Positions 21,206 through 28,930 of a stretch of 64,000 nucleotides of DNA are shown here, piece after piece. Where the stretch lies: positions 1,088,001 through 1,152,000 of the forward strand of contig OZ025215.1 in NCBI GenBank assembly GCA_964019055.1, written 5' to 3'. This DNA comes from Anthopleura xanthogrammica (taxonomy: Eukaryota > Cnidaria > Anthozoa > Actiniaria > Actiniidae). The position numbers were made by a program, and so were the translations under genes. The notes under the pieces were generated by a model that was not told the DNA's origin, did no database searches, and saw nothing but the letters and a program-made list of their open reading frames with translations. Numbering within the stretch: the first letter of the stretch is position 1; every line of letters starts with the position of its first letter.

Positions 21206-21790
21206 ATGGCATCGATCATGGAACAATACGATGATAAATCCACGCCCCCAAAGACAGAAGAACTAAAGGAAACAACTCCCCCAAAGAAGAAGCCAAAGTC
21301 AAAGCCTGAGGAGGAGGAGGATGACGAAGAGGTAGCGGAAAAGCGCGAACAACTTTGCATTGTTGCCACATTAGGATCGATTAGTGAATACACGGGAGCC
21401 AAATTAAGTCTAGGAGACATCAAAAGATTGTCTAAAAAGGACGTTAAGAAATACTATAACAGATATCAGGCCGCCACGGGGGCAAAGATGGCGAACGGAT
21501 TAATGAACGTACTTCAGGGAATAGTAGTAGAAGTCATCTCACGGGTTCTTCCGATTGATGATAAAAAAGAACTTAACAAGGACTTGGAGAAGGATAAGTT
21601 CCTGAGAGAAAGTTTAACCAATGACATCGGATTCATTGCGCTGAAAGGAGGAAGATTCATAGCATTAGCAGACTTTCTTTTCCAAGTCGGAAAGCACGTG
21701 AAGATGGATTTCTTTGGCGCAGCTCCGGAAATTTTGGAACCTGCGGAACAACTTGTTAGGGAATACCAACAAGACTTAAGCAAGACTTAA
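21206..21790 (+). CDS. Small element protein, paralogue B
   Basis: 194 aa. An N-terminal low-complexity part (Pro/Lys then an acidic run, residues 13-43) precedes a core (REQLCIVATLGSISEYTG ... ISRVLP) that matches paralogue A. A C-terminal extension of about 80 residues is unique to B. The two genes lie 15 bases apart and arose by tandem duplication. The coding end is a fourfold 11-base repeat (AAGACTTAAGC) that extends past the stop codon. The function is unknown. Confidence 0.65.
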   Translation: MASIMEQYDDKSTPPKTEELKETTPPKKKPKSKPEEEEDDEEVAEKREQLCIVATLGSISEYTGAKLSLGDIKRLSKKDVKKYYNRYQAATGAKMANGLMNVLQGIVVEVISRVLPIDDKKELNKDLEKDKFLRESLTNDIGFIALKGGRFIALADFLFQVGKHVKMDFFGAAPEILEPAEQLVREYQQDLSKT

Positions 21791-21835
21791 GCAAGACTTA
21801 AGCAAGACTTAAGCATTTGTTGATAAGTAATAAAG

Positions 21836-22297
21836 ATGGAAACGCCAAAAGAAGAAAATGCTGGAGGCGGAGGTGGTGATGAAGAACAAATTACGAAAGA
21901 ACCACAAAGGATCGTTCGAGAAAAAGATCCTAAGAAGGTTGCTGCCGGGAAGAAGTTGGTGGAATATAATAGGAAAGCTAAGAAAGCATTGCTAGAAAAG
22001 GAAGCTGCGGAAAAGGAAGCTGCGGAAAAGAAAGCTATCCCGGAAGAAGAAGAAGAACCGGCGGGAACGTGGATGCCTGGTCTCGACTTCACTAGCGTAT
22101 TAACGATGATAGGGCTCGGACTAACGGCCGCTGATCTATACTTTAAGTGGAGAAAGAGTAGTCCTTCCCAAAGTACGCCTCCGCCTCCCCAAAGTACTCC
22201 CCCCACTTCCGCGGATAACACTCCCATGCCTTCCCACTCCAATTCGGTTCCAAGTAGGACGAAGCCCAAGCCCACGATAGGAATGGAAGGAGTTTAA
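21836..22297 (+). CDS. Charged single-pass membrane protein
   Basis: 153 aa. It has a Gly-rich and acidic start, then a strongly charged helical region (EKDPKKVAAGKKLVEYNRKAK, about 38-58) and Ala/Glu/Lys repeats. One hydrophobic segment lies near residues 85-101 (SVLTMIGLGLTAADLYF), and the tail is Pro/Ser-rich. The DPKKVAAGKKL-type segment is a pattern I associate with small proteins of cnidarian Polintons, without a known role. The context suggests a virion or membrane component. Confidence 0.6.
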   Translation: METPKEENAGGGGGDEEQITKEPQRIVREKDPKKVAAGKKLVEYNRKAKKALLEKEAAEKEAAEKKAIPEEEEEPAGTWMPGLDFTSVLTMIGLGLTAADLYFKWRKSSPSQSTPPPPQSTPPTSADNTPMPSHSNSVPSRTKPKPTIGMEGV

Positions 22298-22375
22298 GCC
22301 TCTAACCCTGCGAAGAAGTTTAAGCCTCTAACCCTGCGAAGAAGTTTAAGCCTCTAACCCCCTAACCCCTGGGAA
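22298..22375. repeat. Short tandem repeat after the 153-aa gene
   Basis: The phrase AGTTTAAGCCTCTAACCC occurs three times, beginning at the stop codon of the preceding gene (TTTAAGCC contains its TAA). It looks like slippage at the gene end, as also seen after pol and after paralogue B. Confidence 0.7.
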
Positions 22376-22412
22376 GGAGTGGAATGAGCTTAAGGAAAAT
22401 TCATATAAGCAA

Positions 22413-22670
22413 ATGATACCCCCCAATCAAATAAAGGACATGGCAAAGAAAGTAGAAAATGACCTTGTGAAAAAGATCATGGAATCCGCAGTGATCGTAG
22501 GAATCGCTGCGGGAATAGGTTTCCTAGGGAAGAAGATGACGAAAGAGTCATTCATTAACGATCCATCTAATAGCTTAACGAATTATGGTAAATGGGTGGC
22601 CGTACTCGCGGGTTCCACGTACTTGAAGCACTATCTAGAAGAGAAGAAGATCTTACCCACGTCTCTCTAA
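22413..22670 (+). CDS. Small two-helix membrane protein
   Basis: 85 aa. It has an amphipathic start, a hydrophobic segment at about residues 25-39 (SAVIVGIAAGIGFLG) and a second weaker one at about 57-68 (WVAVLAGSTYLK), with a charged tail. It follows an ATATAAGCAA leader. The function is unknown. Small membrane proteins of this kind cluster between ATPase and penton in this element. Confidence 0.6.
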   Translation: MIPPNQIKDMAKKVENDLVKKIMESAVIVGIAAGIGFLGKKMTKESFINDPSNSLTNYGKWVAVLAGSTYLKHYLEEKKILPTSL

Positions 22671-22709
22671 GTACTAAAAAAAAAAATATCTAAACACTTA
22701 TCTTTCTCA

Positions 22710-23132
22710 ATGAAAGATAAAATGGCGGTGGCGATTGGAGCATTATTAAACGCAGCAGCGTTCATTGGGGGGAGTTACTTGGCTAAGTCGTTATCAGCCG
22801 ACGGTGGACTAGAGGAAAAGATTCGTCATGATAAGGCCTTGGAAGCGTATCAGAGGGACCTGGAGGTGTGGGAAAAGAAAAGGGCAAAGTATAGGGATTA
22901 CCTAGACGCACAATACGAGAATAAGAAGATGGCAGAAAAGAACCTGAAAGAAACAGATGACGCCCTTTTCCTCTATGCTAAGACTCATCAGGACCTTGCG
23001 TCCTTTGATAAGGAACAGAAACCTAAGTTCTCAGATTATTACAAACCAGGGAAGGAACAAAAGAAGTACGAGATGATCTTCGTGGGTGGGGGAATGTTGG
23101 CTTTAATCTATGTTATTACTAGAGTAATATAA
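22710..23132 (+). CDS. Membrane protein with central coiled coil and C-terminal anchor
   Basis: 140 aa. The N-terminal hydrophobic segment (about 5-26) is followed by a charged helical part with HDKALEAYQ and WEKKRAKYRDYL (about 40-95). The C-terminal transmembrane segment reads MIFVGGGMLALIYVITRVI. The last ~25 residues closely resemble the end of the next gene (KKYxxxF-GG-LALIY-I-RV). The role is unknown, possibly an internal virion membrane protein by context. The next ATG starts 4 bases after its stop, so the two may share a transcript. Confidence 0.65.
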   Translation: MKDKMAVAIGALLNAAAFIGGSYLAKSLSADGGLEEKIRHDKALEAYQRDLEVWEKKRAKYRDYLDAQYENKKMAEKNLKETDDALFLYAKTHQDLASFDKEQKPKFSDYYKPGKEQKKYEMIFVGGGMLALIYVITRVI

Positions 23133-23136
23133 GAGA

Positions 23137-23460
23137 ATGGAAGGAAGTGAAGAAAAGTTACATGTTACCATCAATGCTAATGAGAGAGAATGGTTATTGC
23201 GGGGTAAGAACATGAGCAAGGGGTCTCAGTACGAGAGACTTAAGAACTTCTTCATAAATAGGGCAATCAAGGTGACTGAAGAAGATCTAAATAGGTGCAT
23301 GAGATTACCTAGCGAGGATGATGACTCATATATTGATAGGCTTCGTAATGGTGGTTTTGGAGGGGCTTACGAAGCAAACGAGCAAAAGAAGTACATGAGG
23401 AAATTCTTGTGGATTGGGGGAATCTTGGCTTTAATATACGCTATTTCTAGAGTAAAATAA
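23137..23460 (+). CDS. Small C-terminally anchored protein sharing its tail with the upstream gene
   Basis: 107 aa. A soluble, mostly charged N-terminal part is followed by QKKYMRKFLWIGGILALIYA and the closing SRVK. The tail is homologous to that of the preceding gene, while the rest is not. The shared tail may be a membrane or packaging signal. The gene is 4 bases from its neighbour upstream and 3 bases from the one downstream, so it is tightly packed. Confidence 0.6.
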   Translation: MEGSEEKLHVTINANEREWLLRGKNMSKGSQYERLKNFFINRAIKVTEEDLNRCMRLPSEDDDSYIDRLRNGGFGGAYEANEQKKYMRKFLWIGGILALIYAISRVK

Positions 23461-23463
23461 AAG

Positions 23464-24435
23464 ATGGCAGAAGGTATAGAAGATATAGACTTTGATCCAT
23501 TAGGAGAAGATGGGCGCGTCGACATCAATGATGATGACTTAGACCCCTTGTTGGAGCGTGAGGATATAGGTGAAAGGAGTTGGTTGGAAAGGGCTAGGGG
23601 CTTCTTTTCGAGGAGAGGAAGGGACATGAGTGATCGAGAATTAGAGGGGTACGAGAGGTTAGAGAATGAGGGTGCTAGCGCATATCGTAGTAGGCTCAAA
23701 CAGAAGATGGAAGAGTTCGAGATGAGTAACCTCAAGGAAAGGGAAGCTAGGGTGGGGTCTGCCGCAGGAGAGGTGAAGAAGCTGTATCCAGAATGGGATC
23801 CTAAGAAAAAAGTAGCTAAGTCCAAGACGGTACTAGTCGGAGAAGACGAATTTGGTAGGGTGACGCTGAAGTTGGGAAAAAAGAACTCTAAAGCATACTT
23901 CTTAGACGAACCCGAGACTTTTCCTGATACGATGAAGGAAGCTTTGGGTAAGCGATGGGTTGAAGTCGTGGAAGGGAACGAGAGAATCATAGAACGAAAC
24001 GAAGAAGAGATCGAGAGGTTGGAAGAGGAGAACGATCCTGATAACGCGGAACGAATAGAAGAACTAGAGAGAGAGGATGAACAACTAGAGAGAGAAAACG
24101 AAGCCATGAAAGAAAAAGTTCCCCTGAAAGATCGCATCAAAGAGATCTTCAAAAAAGCAGGAGGAGTCACCGTGGCTTCTGTACTAGCAGCTACCCTCGT
24201 CGTGGTCGGAGTCATCCTTTCCAAACTCAAGGCAGGGTTATCCGCTATGGGGAGGGGCTTGAAGAACCTAGGCGCAAAGCTGGGGGCACTGCTACCTGGG
24301 CTGATAGGCTCTATCGTTTCGTTCCTATTCAATATGGCGGGAAAGGTCTTGGGGTTTTTGGCTAATAATGCATGGTTGTTGATCGTGGCCGTGGTCGTGT
24401 ACGTGGTTGAAGAATATAAGAAGAAGAAAAGATAA
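23464..24435 (+). CDS. Large charged protein with C-terminal glycine-rich hydrophobic module
   Basis: 323 aa. An acidic, Arg-rich soluble region (about 1-235) includes a long Glu-rich coiled coil at about 175-220. It is followed by a transmembrane stretch (VTVASVLAATLVVVGVIL, about 236-253), an amphipathic Gly/Leu/Lys region (GLKNLGAKLGALLPGLIG) and a final hydrophobic segment (WLLIVAVVVYVV) ending in KKKKR. I recognise the C-terminal pattern as recurrent in animal Polinton/adintovirus-like elements, probably a virion protein acting on membranes; that role is inference. Confidence 0.65.
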   Translation: MAEGIEDIDFDPLGEDGRVDINDDDLDPLLEREDIGERSWLERARGFFSRRGRDMSDRELEGYERLENEGASAYRSRLKQKMEEFEMSNLKEREARVGSAAGEVKKLYPEWDPKKKVAKSKTVLVGEDEFGRVTLKLGKKNSKAYFLDEPETFPDTMKEALGKRWVEVVEGNERIIERNEEEIERLEEENDPDNAERIEELEREDEQLERENEAMKEKVPLKDRIKEIFKKAGGVTVASVLAATLVVVGVILSKLKAGLSAMGRGLKNLGAKLGALLPGLIGSIVSFLFNMAGKVLGFLANNAWLLIVAVVVYVVEEYKKKKR

Positions 24436-24465
24436 GAATATAAGAGATAAGGATAAAGGATATAA

Positions 24466-25179
24466 ATGACAAGATTTTACGTGACATTAAGGAAGTCGGA
24501 TGAGACGTTTTGGTTGGAGTATCCCATAAGCAGGAAGAGTAAGATGACGTTGTTGAGTTACATGTTCAAGAATGGACTCTATGATCTTATGGAAGAAGGA
24601 CTCGTGTATGATCCTAAGGGAAGACCTTTCCTTAGGTTTCCTCGGGGGAATTATTACCTGGATACTCTCATATCAAATGCCGAGGAAGTGAAGGGAGATC
24701 ATGCTACTGTTGCCTTAGGTATGCAAATGAGGGGGGAAAAAGGTGCTCCAAAAAGTGAAGTGAAATATTACCTGATGGCTGATCAAGCTGGCGTGACTCT
24801 AAGTCCCAACTTAGCCTCTTTCTTGGGGATACCCGAGACCCTAGCTTATAAGAAAAACGATACTAAGGCACAACCGATAAATATTAAGGGATCCCCTACC
24901 GTTCTTTGTCTCCATTGTAGCCTCGTGAATTCCTTTCATACCCTAATAGATCAACAACGTGACTCGTTATCATACAAGACATTCGCTCCTTCCCAGATGC
25001 TTTCCACGATAGGTGCGGGGGCTCTTGGCGAGAACGTATCACATGTCTTCAACAATACCCCCACTACCCCCATTTTGGGAGAAAAGATCAGTAACATCAG
25101 ATTTTGGGTTACGGATACTGATAATAAGATCATCCCTGATGGGATATATCCAATGACGATTGCAGTAGAAATCACATAA
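24466..25179 (+). CDS. Minor capsid (penton) protein candidate
   Basis: 237 aa, beta-rich, without membrane segments. The C-terminal strand pattern ISNIRFWVTDTDNKIIPDG with following ITIAVEI-like strand is typical of the penton-like proteins of cnidarian Polintons, in which a short jelly-roll sits at the capsid vertices. It is co-oriented with the capsid gene and lies downstream of the membrane genes. It starts after GGATATAA. Classification rests on pattern memory and context. An alternative is a fibre-like attachment protein. Confidence 0.6.
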   Translation: MTRFYVTLRKSDETFWLEYPISRKSKMTLLSYMFKNGLYDLMEEGLVYDPKGRPFLRFPRGNYYLDTLISNAEEVKGDHATVALGMQMRGEKGAPKSEVKYYLMADQAGVTLSPNLASFLGIPETLAYKKNDTKAQPINIKGSPTVLCLHCSLVNSFHTLIDQQRDSLSYKTFAPSQMLSTIGAGALGENVSHVFNNTPTTPILGEKISNIRFWVTDTDNKIIPDGIYPMTIAVEIT

Positions 25180-25204
25180 GAATAGTAACGTAATATAGAA
25201 AAGA

Positions 25205-25822
25205 ATGGTGGATAACGATATTAAAAGAACAACAAGACTCTATCCAACGGCTCCAGAATTCACTGATGGCGAGGATTTTAGACTACATAAGGTAGATTCT
25301 GTACTCGCGAAGTTAGAAAGTGAGCGCGATCGATACGAAAAAGTGCGAAAGAAATATTCGCGATGGAGGTTGTTTTTCCATACTTTCTCAATGACCTCGG
25401 GAAGTCTTTCTGTCTTGTTTACGATGGGGGGCATTGGTACGTCACTTACGGGCCCCGGATTGGCAATTGGAATACCACTGTCTGCGCTGGGGGGTTTTAT
25501 GGGGGTTGTTTCTGCTTTGTGCGGAATGACTGTTAAGAAGCTCACTGTGAAAGTAAGTAAGCACGAGAAGACGGTTCAGCTCATTCGTTCTAAGCTTAAT
25601 AGTATTAACGATATTGTCTCGAAAGCTTTGAAGGATAACAGGATTAGTGAGGAAGAATTTACTCTTATTCTTGGTGAAATGCGGAAGTACGAGCAACTTA
25701 GGGGAGAGATTAGGATGAAGAAGAATGAAGAATTCTTGCAAAAAAAAGTATTCGACATCGAGGGTTTAAGGAAGGAGGTGAAAGAGGAATTTATTCAACA
25801 ACTTACACAACCAAGGAAGTAG
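25205..25822 (+). CDS. Polinton-associated membrane protein with coiled coil
   Basis: 205 aa. Residues 33-54 form a coiled coil. A Gly-rich hydrophobic hairpin at about 63-108 (FSMTSGSLSVLFTMGGIG, then LAIGIPLSALGGFMGVVSAL) makes two membrane passes. A helical tail follows (HEKTVQLIRSKLNSINDIVSKAL, EEEFTLILGEMRKYEQL). Such proteins are common in cnidarian genomes next to Polinton genes. The function is unknown; membrane remodelling or entry is conceivable but unsupported. Confidence 0.6.
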   Translation: MVDNDIKRTTRLYPTAPEFTDGEDFRLHKVDSVLAKLESERDRYEKVRKKYSRWRLFFHTFSMTSGSLSVLFTMGGIGTSLTGPGLAIGIPLSALGGFMGVVSALCGMTVKKLTVKVSKHEKTVQLIRSKLNSINDIVSKALKDNRISEEEFTLILGEMRKYEQLRGEIRMKKNEEFLQKKVFDIEGLRKEVKEEFIQQLTQPRK

Positions 25823-25863
25823 CGTTCCGACTATGGGGTTTTGAGTATAGGATTCGTCAGGAG

Positions 25864-25910
25864 ATGGGGGAGTTCCTCCCCCATACCCCCTAAATGGGGG
25901 AGTTCCTCCT
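25864..25910. repeat. GC-rich palindromic element, one and a half copies
   Basis: ATGGGGGAGTTCCTCCCCCAT is followed by TACCCCCTAA and a second, partial ATGGGGGAGTTCCTCCT. It occupies the spacer between two plus-strand genes and may affect transcript ends. The right arm is lost in the second copy. Confidence 0.85.
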
Positions 25911-25961
25911 GATAGAATAGAGGTTTAATGGGAAAGAAATACATCATATAAAAGAAGAAAG

Positions 25962-27362
25962 ATGTTTGATGCATTTGGTAACTACATGGGAAGTGATTAC
26001 TCAACCTCCCCCCATCGCCCAACGCCTCCTAAATACCTCCCTAAGCCTAAGCCTAAGCCTAAGCCTAAGCCTAAGCCAAAGATCAAAAGACCAAAGCCCA
26101 ACTTTCCCAAAAACCTCACGAGAACTGAAGAGTCATACCCCTTTTACGACAACAAACCTGAGGGAGGCTTTTCCGATCTAGTAACCAATCTTTTGATCCA
26201 AGTTACTCCAGAAGCATCCTTCAAGACAACACTTAGGAACGTCTTTCTGGGAACAACGATAACACACACTTCACACGAAGAAAGTAGTGCTTGGCTAGCG
26301 GGTCCTAACATGAAGTACTGGCCCCAACAGCTAAACTTTGCTGTTTGGGCTGCTACTAAGGGGTGTGGTGTTGGACTTGATATGATGAAGAACATTCCGT
26401 TTTTCCGATTCCACGTGGCTTTTACAGTGCGCAGATTGCTGTATGAGTTGGGGTGTCCGCTTCCTAAAGATCCTACGTTTAATAGGATGGACAATCACTA
26501 CGATGAGATAGCGTGGGAGCGATTGAAGAATGAGTTCGGATTAGTGAATCCAGACTTTAGGAATAAGGAGGGGGCAGCTCGTGGTCTTGGAGAAACCTAC
26601 TTCTACTATCCTACTGGTCCATATATTCAGTGGAAGGGAATGGGATATCCTTCTAATAATAAGTTTAGTGATAATGGGGGTTCGGGGCCCAAAGGGAACC
26701 TCATTTACTTCATACGAAGCTTGGAGAAAAAACCATGGAGACCGTTTTTCGCTGAGAAGGGGCTTGGCTTAAAGAGCTTGATTAGGATTAATCGTAGTAT
26801 CGAAGCCTTCGTGTATTGCGTTCTTGGCGCTCAAGTCAATACGCGCACTCCTATTTATGACAAGGAGAATAGTGGTGGTGCCCAGGAAACACAAAAGGTT
26901 TTTATCGTCCTTTTCGAGAGCAGCATCCTCGTAAAGAGTATTACTGTTGGTGTTCAAGACTTTCAGAAAGCCGTAAATGATACGAATGTGGTGTTGGATT
27001 ACGCGTTAGCTTTGGGTTGTTGGTTGATGCCAAGTAGGCTTATCATAAACGAGAATCCCGTGAAAGGGTACGATGATAAGCTTAGGAAAGTACGTCCTTG
27101 GATGAAGTTTGGGGTAAATGAGGTTAATAAGAAGACTGAGAGCGAGCACGAAGAGGAGAAAAAGAAGGTGGATAAGAAGGAGAAGGATCGTGAGAAAAAG
27201 AAGAACACCCCCCAGCAAACGACTGGTAAGCCTGGGAAAACCAGTAACAATGTTAAGAGTCCTAAGAGGAATCTTAAGCCTACTGGCGATAGTTCGCATG
27301 AAGTGAACTTAGCGGTAATTGCCGTCGTATCCGGAGGAGTTGGATGGATGTTGTTTAGGTAG
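25962..27362 (+). CDS. 466-aa conserved-looking element protein of unknown function
   Basis: The start follows CATCATATAAAAGAAGAAAG. An N-terminal proline-rich part contains (KP)6 repeats (about 26-40). A compact central domain spans about 60-370, with aromatic-rich motifs such as SSAWLAGPNMKYWP, FHVAFTVRRLLYELG, GNLIYFIRS and SIEAFVYCVLGAQVN. A Lys/Glu-rich linker (about 390-445) and one C-terminal transmembrane helix (VNLAVIAVVSGGVGWMLF) follow. I have a sense of related uncharacterised cnidarian proteins but know no function. A minor virion or host-contact protein is conceivable. Its stop overlaps the convergent SSB candidate by 8 bases. Confidence 0.65.
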   Translation: MFDAFGNYMGSDYSTSPHRPTPPKYLPKPKPKPKPKPKPKIKRPKPNFPKNLTRTEESYPFYDNKPEGGFSDLVTNLLIQVTPEASFKTTLRNVFLGTTITHTSHEESSAWLAGPNMKYWPQQLNFAVWAATKGCGVGLDMMKNIPFFRFHVAFTVRRLLYELGCPLPKDPTFNRMDNHYDEIAWERLKNEFGLVNPDFRNKEGAARGLGETYFYYPTGPYIQWKGMGYPSNNKFSDNGGSGPKGNLIYFIRSLEKKPWRPFFAEKGLGLKSLIRINRSIEAFVYCVLGAQVNTRTPIYDKENSGGAQETQKVFIVLFESSILVKSITVGVQDFQKAVNDTNVVLDYALALGCWLMPSRLIINENPVKGYDDKLRKVRPWMKFGVNEVNKKTESEHEEEKKKVDKKEKDREKKKNTPQQTTGKPGKTSNNVKSPKRNLKPTGDSSHEVNLAVIAVVSGGVGWMLFR

Positions 27363-28131
27363 AGGGATATTCTTCATCTGAATCTGACTCCTCTATTTCT
27401 GGAATTGGCTTTAGTAGTCTCTCGTACTCCTTAGGATCTTTGATGTTTACTTCCCATACTCTTATGACTAAGGTTACTTTACCTGAAGATCCTACGTAAA
27501 TGTTACTGATGTGTAACGCAGCGTCTACCTCCATTTTCTTACCAATAAGTTCTTCTGGATCTATTCTTTTTCCGGACGCGTCGTAAAATCTTCCTCCTAG
27601 CCTACCCGTAGCCCTGTTTGTTGGTATTTTTGGGTATAACGTGGGTCCTTTTCCCTCTACTTTTTCTAACCTAACGTTCCCATCTTCTCCTGTTACCCGT
27701 TCTAGTTTCCAGTATAAGGGATTTAGTCCGCCCTTGATCTTTTTTAGGTCCGATCTAGTTAGTTCTATTAGTCCAAGTTCTTCCTTGTAGTGTAGTACGG
27801 CTTCGATGCACATATCTACGACCTTGTCGAAGGATCTTATCCACTTTTTCTGGTCTTCGGTTGGTCCTTCGCGATCCCATATGCATAGTGGTAGGCTATA
27901 GTCCTTCCTTGATCCCTCGAATAAACTTTCCGAAGGACCGAACGAGAATACCCACCCAGATGGTACTATTAGCTTTCCTTGTGTTTCCTTGCCGTCGTAC
28001 TTTGTGTTTATCTCGATTATCTTGTACTTTATCTTCTTTCCTAGCACTTCTTTTTGTATTGGTTTAGAGAATCGTAGGTTACTTGCATCATAATCTATCA
28101 TACTTGTTAGCCTTGGTCTTGTTAGTGACAT
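27355..28131 (-). CDS. Single-stranded DNA-binding protein candidate (T7 gp2.5-like fold of large DNA viruses)
   Basis: 258 aa. The C-terminal half has the order PTLYPKI, then FYDASGKRIDPEELIGKK, then AALHISNIYVGSSGKVTLVIRVWEV, and the protein ends in an acidic tail (EIEESDSDEEYPST). This matches my recollection of the gp2.5-like SSB family (DUF2738) of nucleocytoplasmic large DNA viruses, and an acidic C-tail is a general SSB hallmark. It would coat single strands displaced by the protein-primed polymerase. It sits in a two-gene minus-strand block at the right end. I infer this from pattern only; a profile search should test it. Confidence 0.55.
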   Translation of the reverse strand: MSLTRPRLTSMIDYDASNLRFSKPIQKEVLGKKIKYKIIEINTKYDGKETQGKLIVPSGWVFSFGPSESLFEGSRKDYSLPLCIWDREGPTEDQKKWIRSFDKVVDMCIEAVLHYKEELGLIELTRSDLKKIKGGLNPLYWKLERVTGEDGNVRLEKVEGKGPTLYPKIPTNRATGRLGGRFYDASGKRIDPEELIGKKMEVDAALHISNIYVGSSGKVTLVIRVWEVNIKDPKEYERLLKPIPEIEESDSDEEYPST

Positions 28132-28217
28132 TTTTCCTTTCTTCTCTTGTTCTCTTTATGATAGACTAGATATTCTTAAGCGTATTAGATGTCAAAGTCC
28201 TTCTTTGATATCTTACG

Positions 28218-28847
28218 TTACTTAGCCTTTAATAACGCGCACCCCTCGGGTAACTCCTCTTCTTTGAAGTAAGCGAACGCATATTTTTGACCATCGATCT
28301 TTGACTTTCCAGTCTTTGCAGAAGGTTTTCCCTCACAACAGGCGATTATGAGGCCTGGGTTTATTCCTAAGCGCTTACCTGTTGCGTACATGCTCCGAAA
28401 GTAGCTCTTTTCTTCGGTAAGTAGGTTCGTGGATACGACGCATTTCCTGTTCTCCCAGTTGTTCTTTAGGAAGGAATGGTCTTTTTTCTTTGGTGGGAGG
28501 GGCGAGGGAGATTCTTTTTCCGGAGGGGTTTCGATCAGTGGAGATTCTTCTTTTGGAGGGGTTTCGATCAGTGGAGGTTCTTCTTTTGGAGGGGTTTTGA
28601 TCAGTGGAGGTTCTTCTTTTGGAGGGGTTTTGATCACTTGGGGATAATTTCGTGATGGTGGCGTTGGAAGTTCTTCTTTTGGAGGGGTTTCGATCACTTG
28701 GGGCGATGCGGTCATGGAATTGCGGAACGCTCTCATGACCTGTTCGAGCGCTTTTTCAGTGATGTGGATCTCTTCTTCCTCCTTGACTTCTCTCTGACGA
28801 CCTTTCTTATTCTTTTTTCGCATTTTTTCTTTGTTATGTATTTGCAT
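28218..28847 (-). CDS. Candidate DNA-binding protein with NUMOD1-like helix-turn-helix
   Basis: 209 aa. A basic N-terminus (KKNKKGRQR) is followed by a helix and a tandem Pro/Glu/Lys repeat (ETPPKEEPPLI units, about 58-118). The C-terminal domain (about 135-205) includes YATGKRLGINPGLIIACC, EGKPSAKTGKS and KYAFAYF. The series 'residue change, small helix, CC-x-GK, G-x-KY-F-Y' resembles NUMOD1-type DNA-binding modules found beside homing nucleases, but no nuclease domain is present. It might be a regulator or terminus-binding protein. It starts just after AATAAAG, close to the right TIR. Confidence 0.45.
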   Translation of the reverse strand: MQIHNKEKMRKKNKKGRQREVKEEEEIHITEKALEQVMRAFRNSMTASPQVIETPPKEELPTPPSRNYPQVIKTPPKEEPPLIKTPPKEEPPLIETPPKEESPLIETPPEKESPSPLPPKKKDHSFLKNNWENRKCVVSTNLLTEEKSYFRSMYATGKRLGINPGLIIACCEGKPSAKTGKSKIDGQKYAFAYFKEEELPEGCALLKAK

Positions 28848-28908
28848 CTTTATTAAAGCACTTTTATTTAGTTTATTTTCTTTCTTTTCTTTCTTCTTTT
28901 CTTCCCTT

Positions 28909-28930
28909 CGTGGGGGAGTTCCTCCCCCAC
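28909..28930. repeat. GC-rich palindromic element at the inner edge of the right TIR
   Basis: CGTGGGGGAGTTCCTCCCCCAC mirrors the copy at 13556-13577 and forms the inner limit of the inverted-repeat similarity. Confidence 0.85.

Noticed and set aside
23367..24332. 321-aa minus-strand ORF opposite the 323-aa element gene
   Set aside because: Ser-rich shadow of a Glu/Lys-rich gene; no start context or motif.
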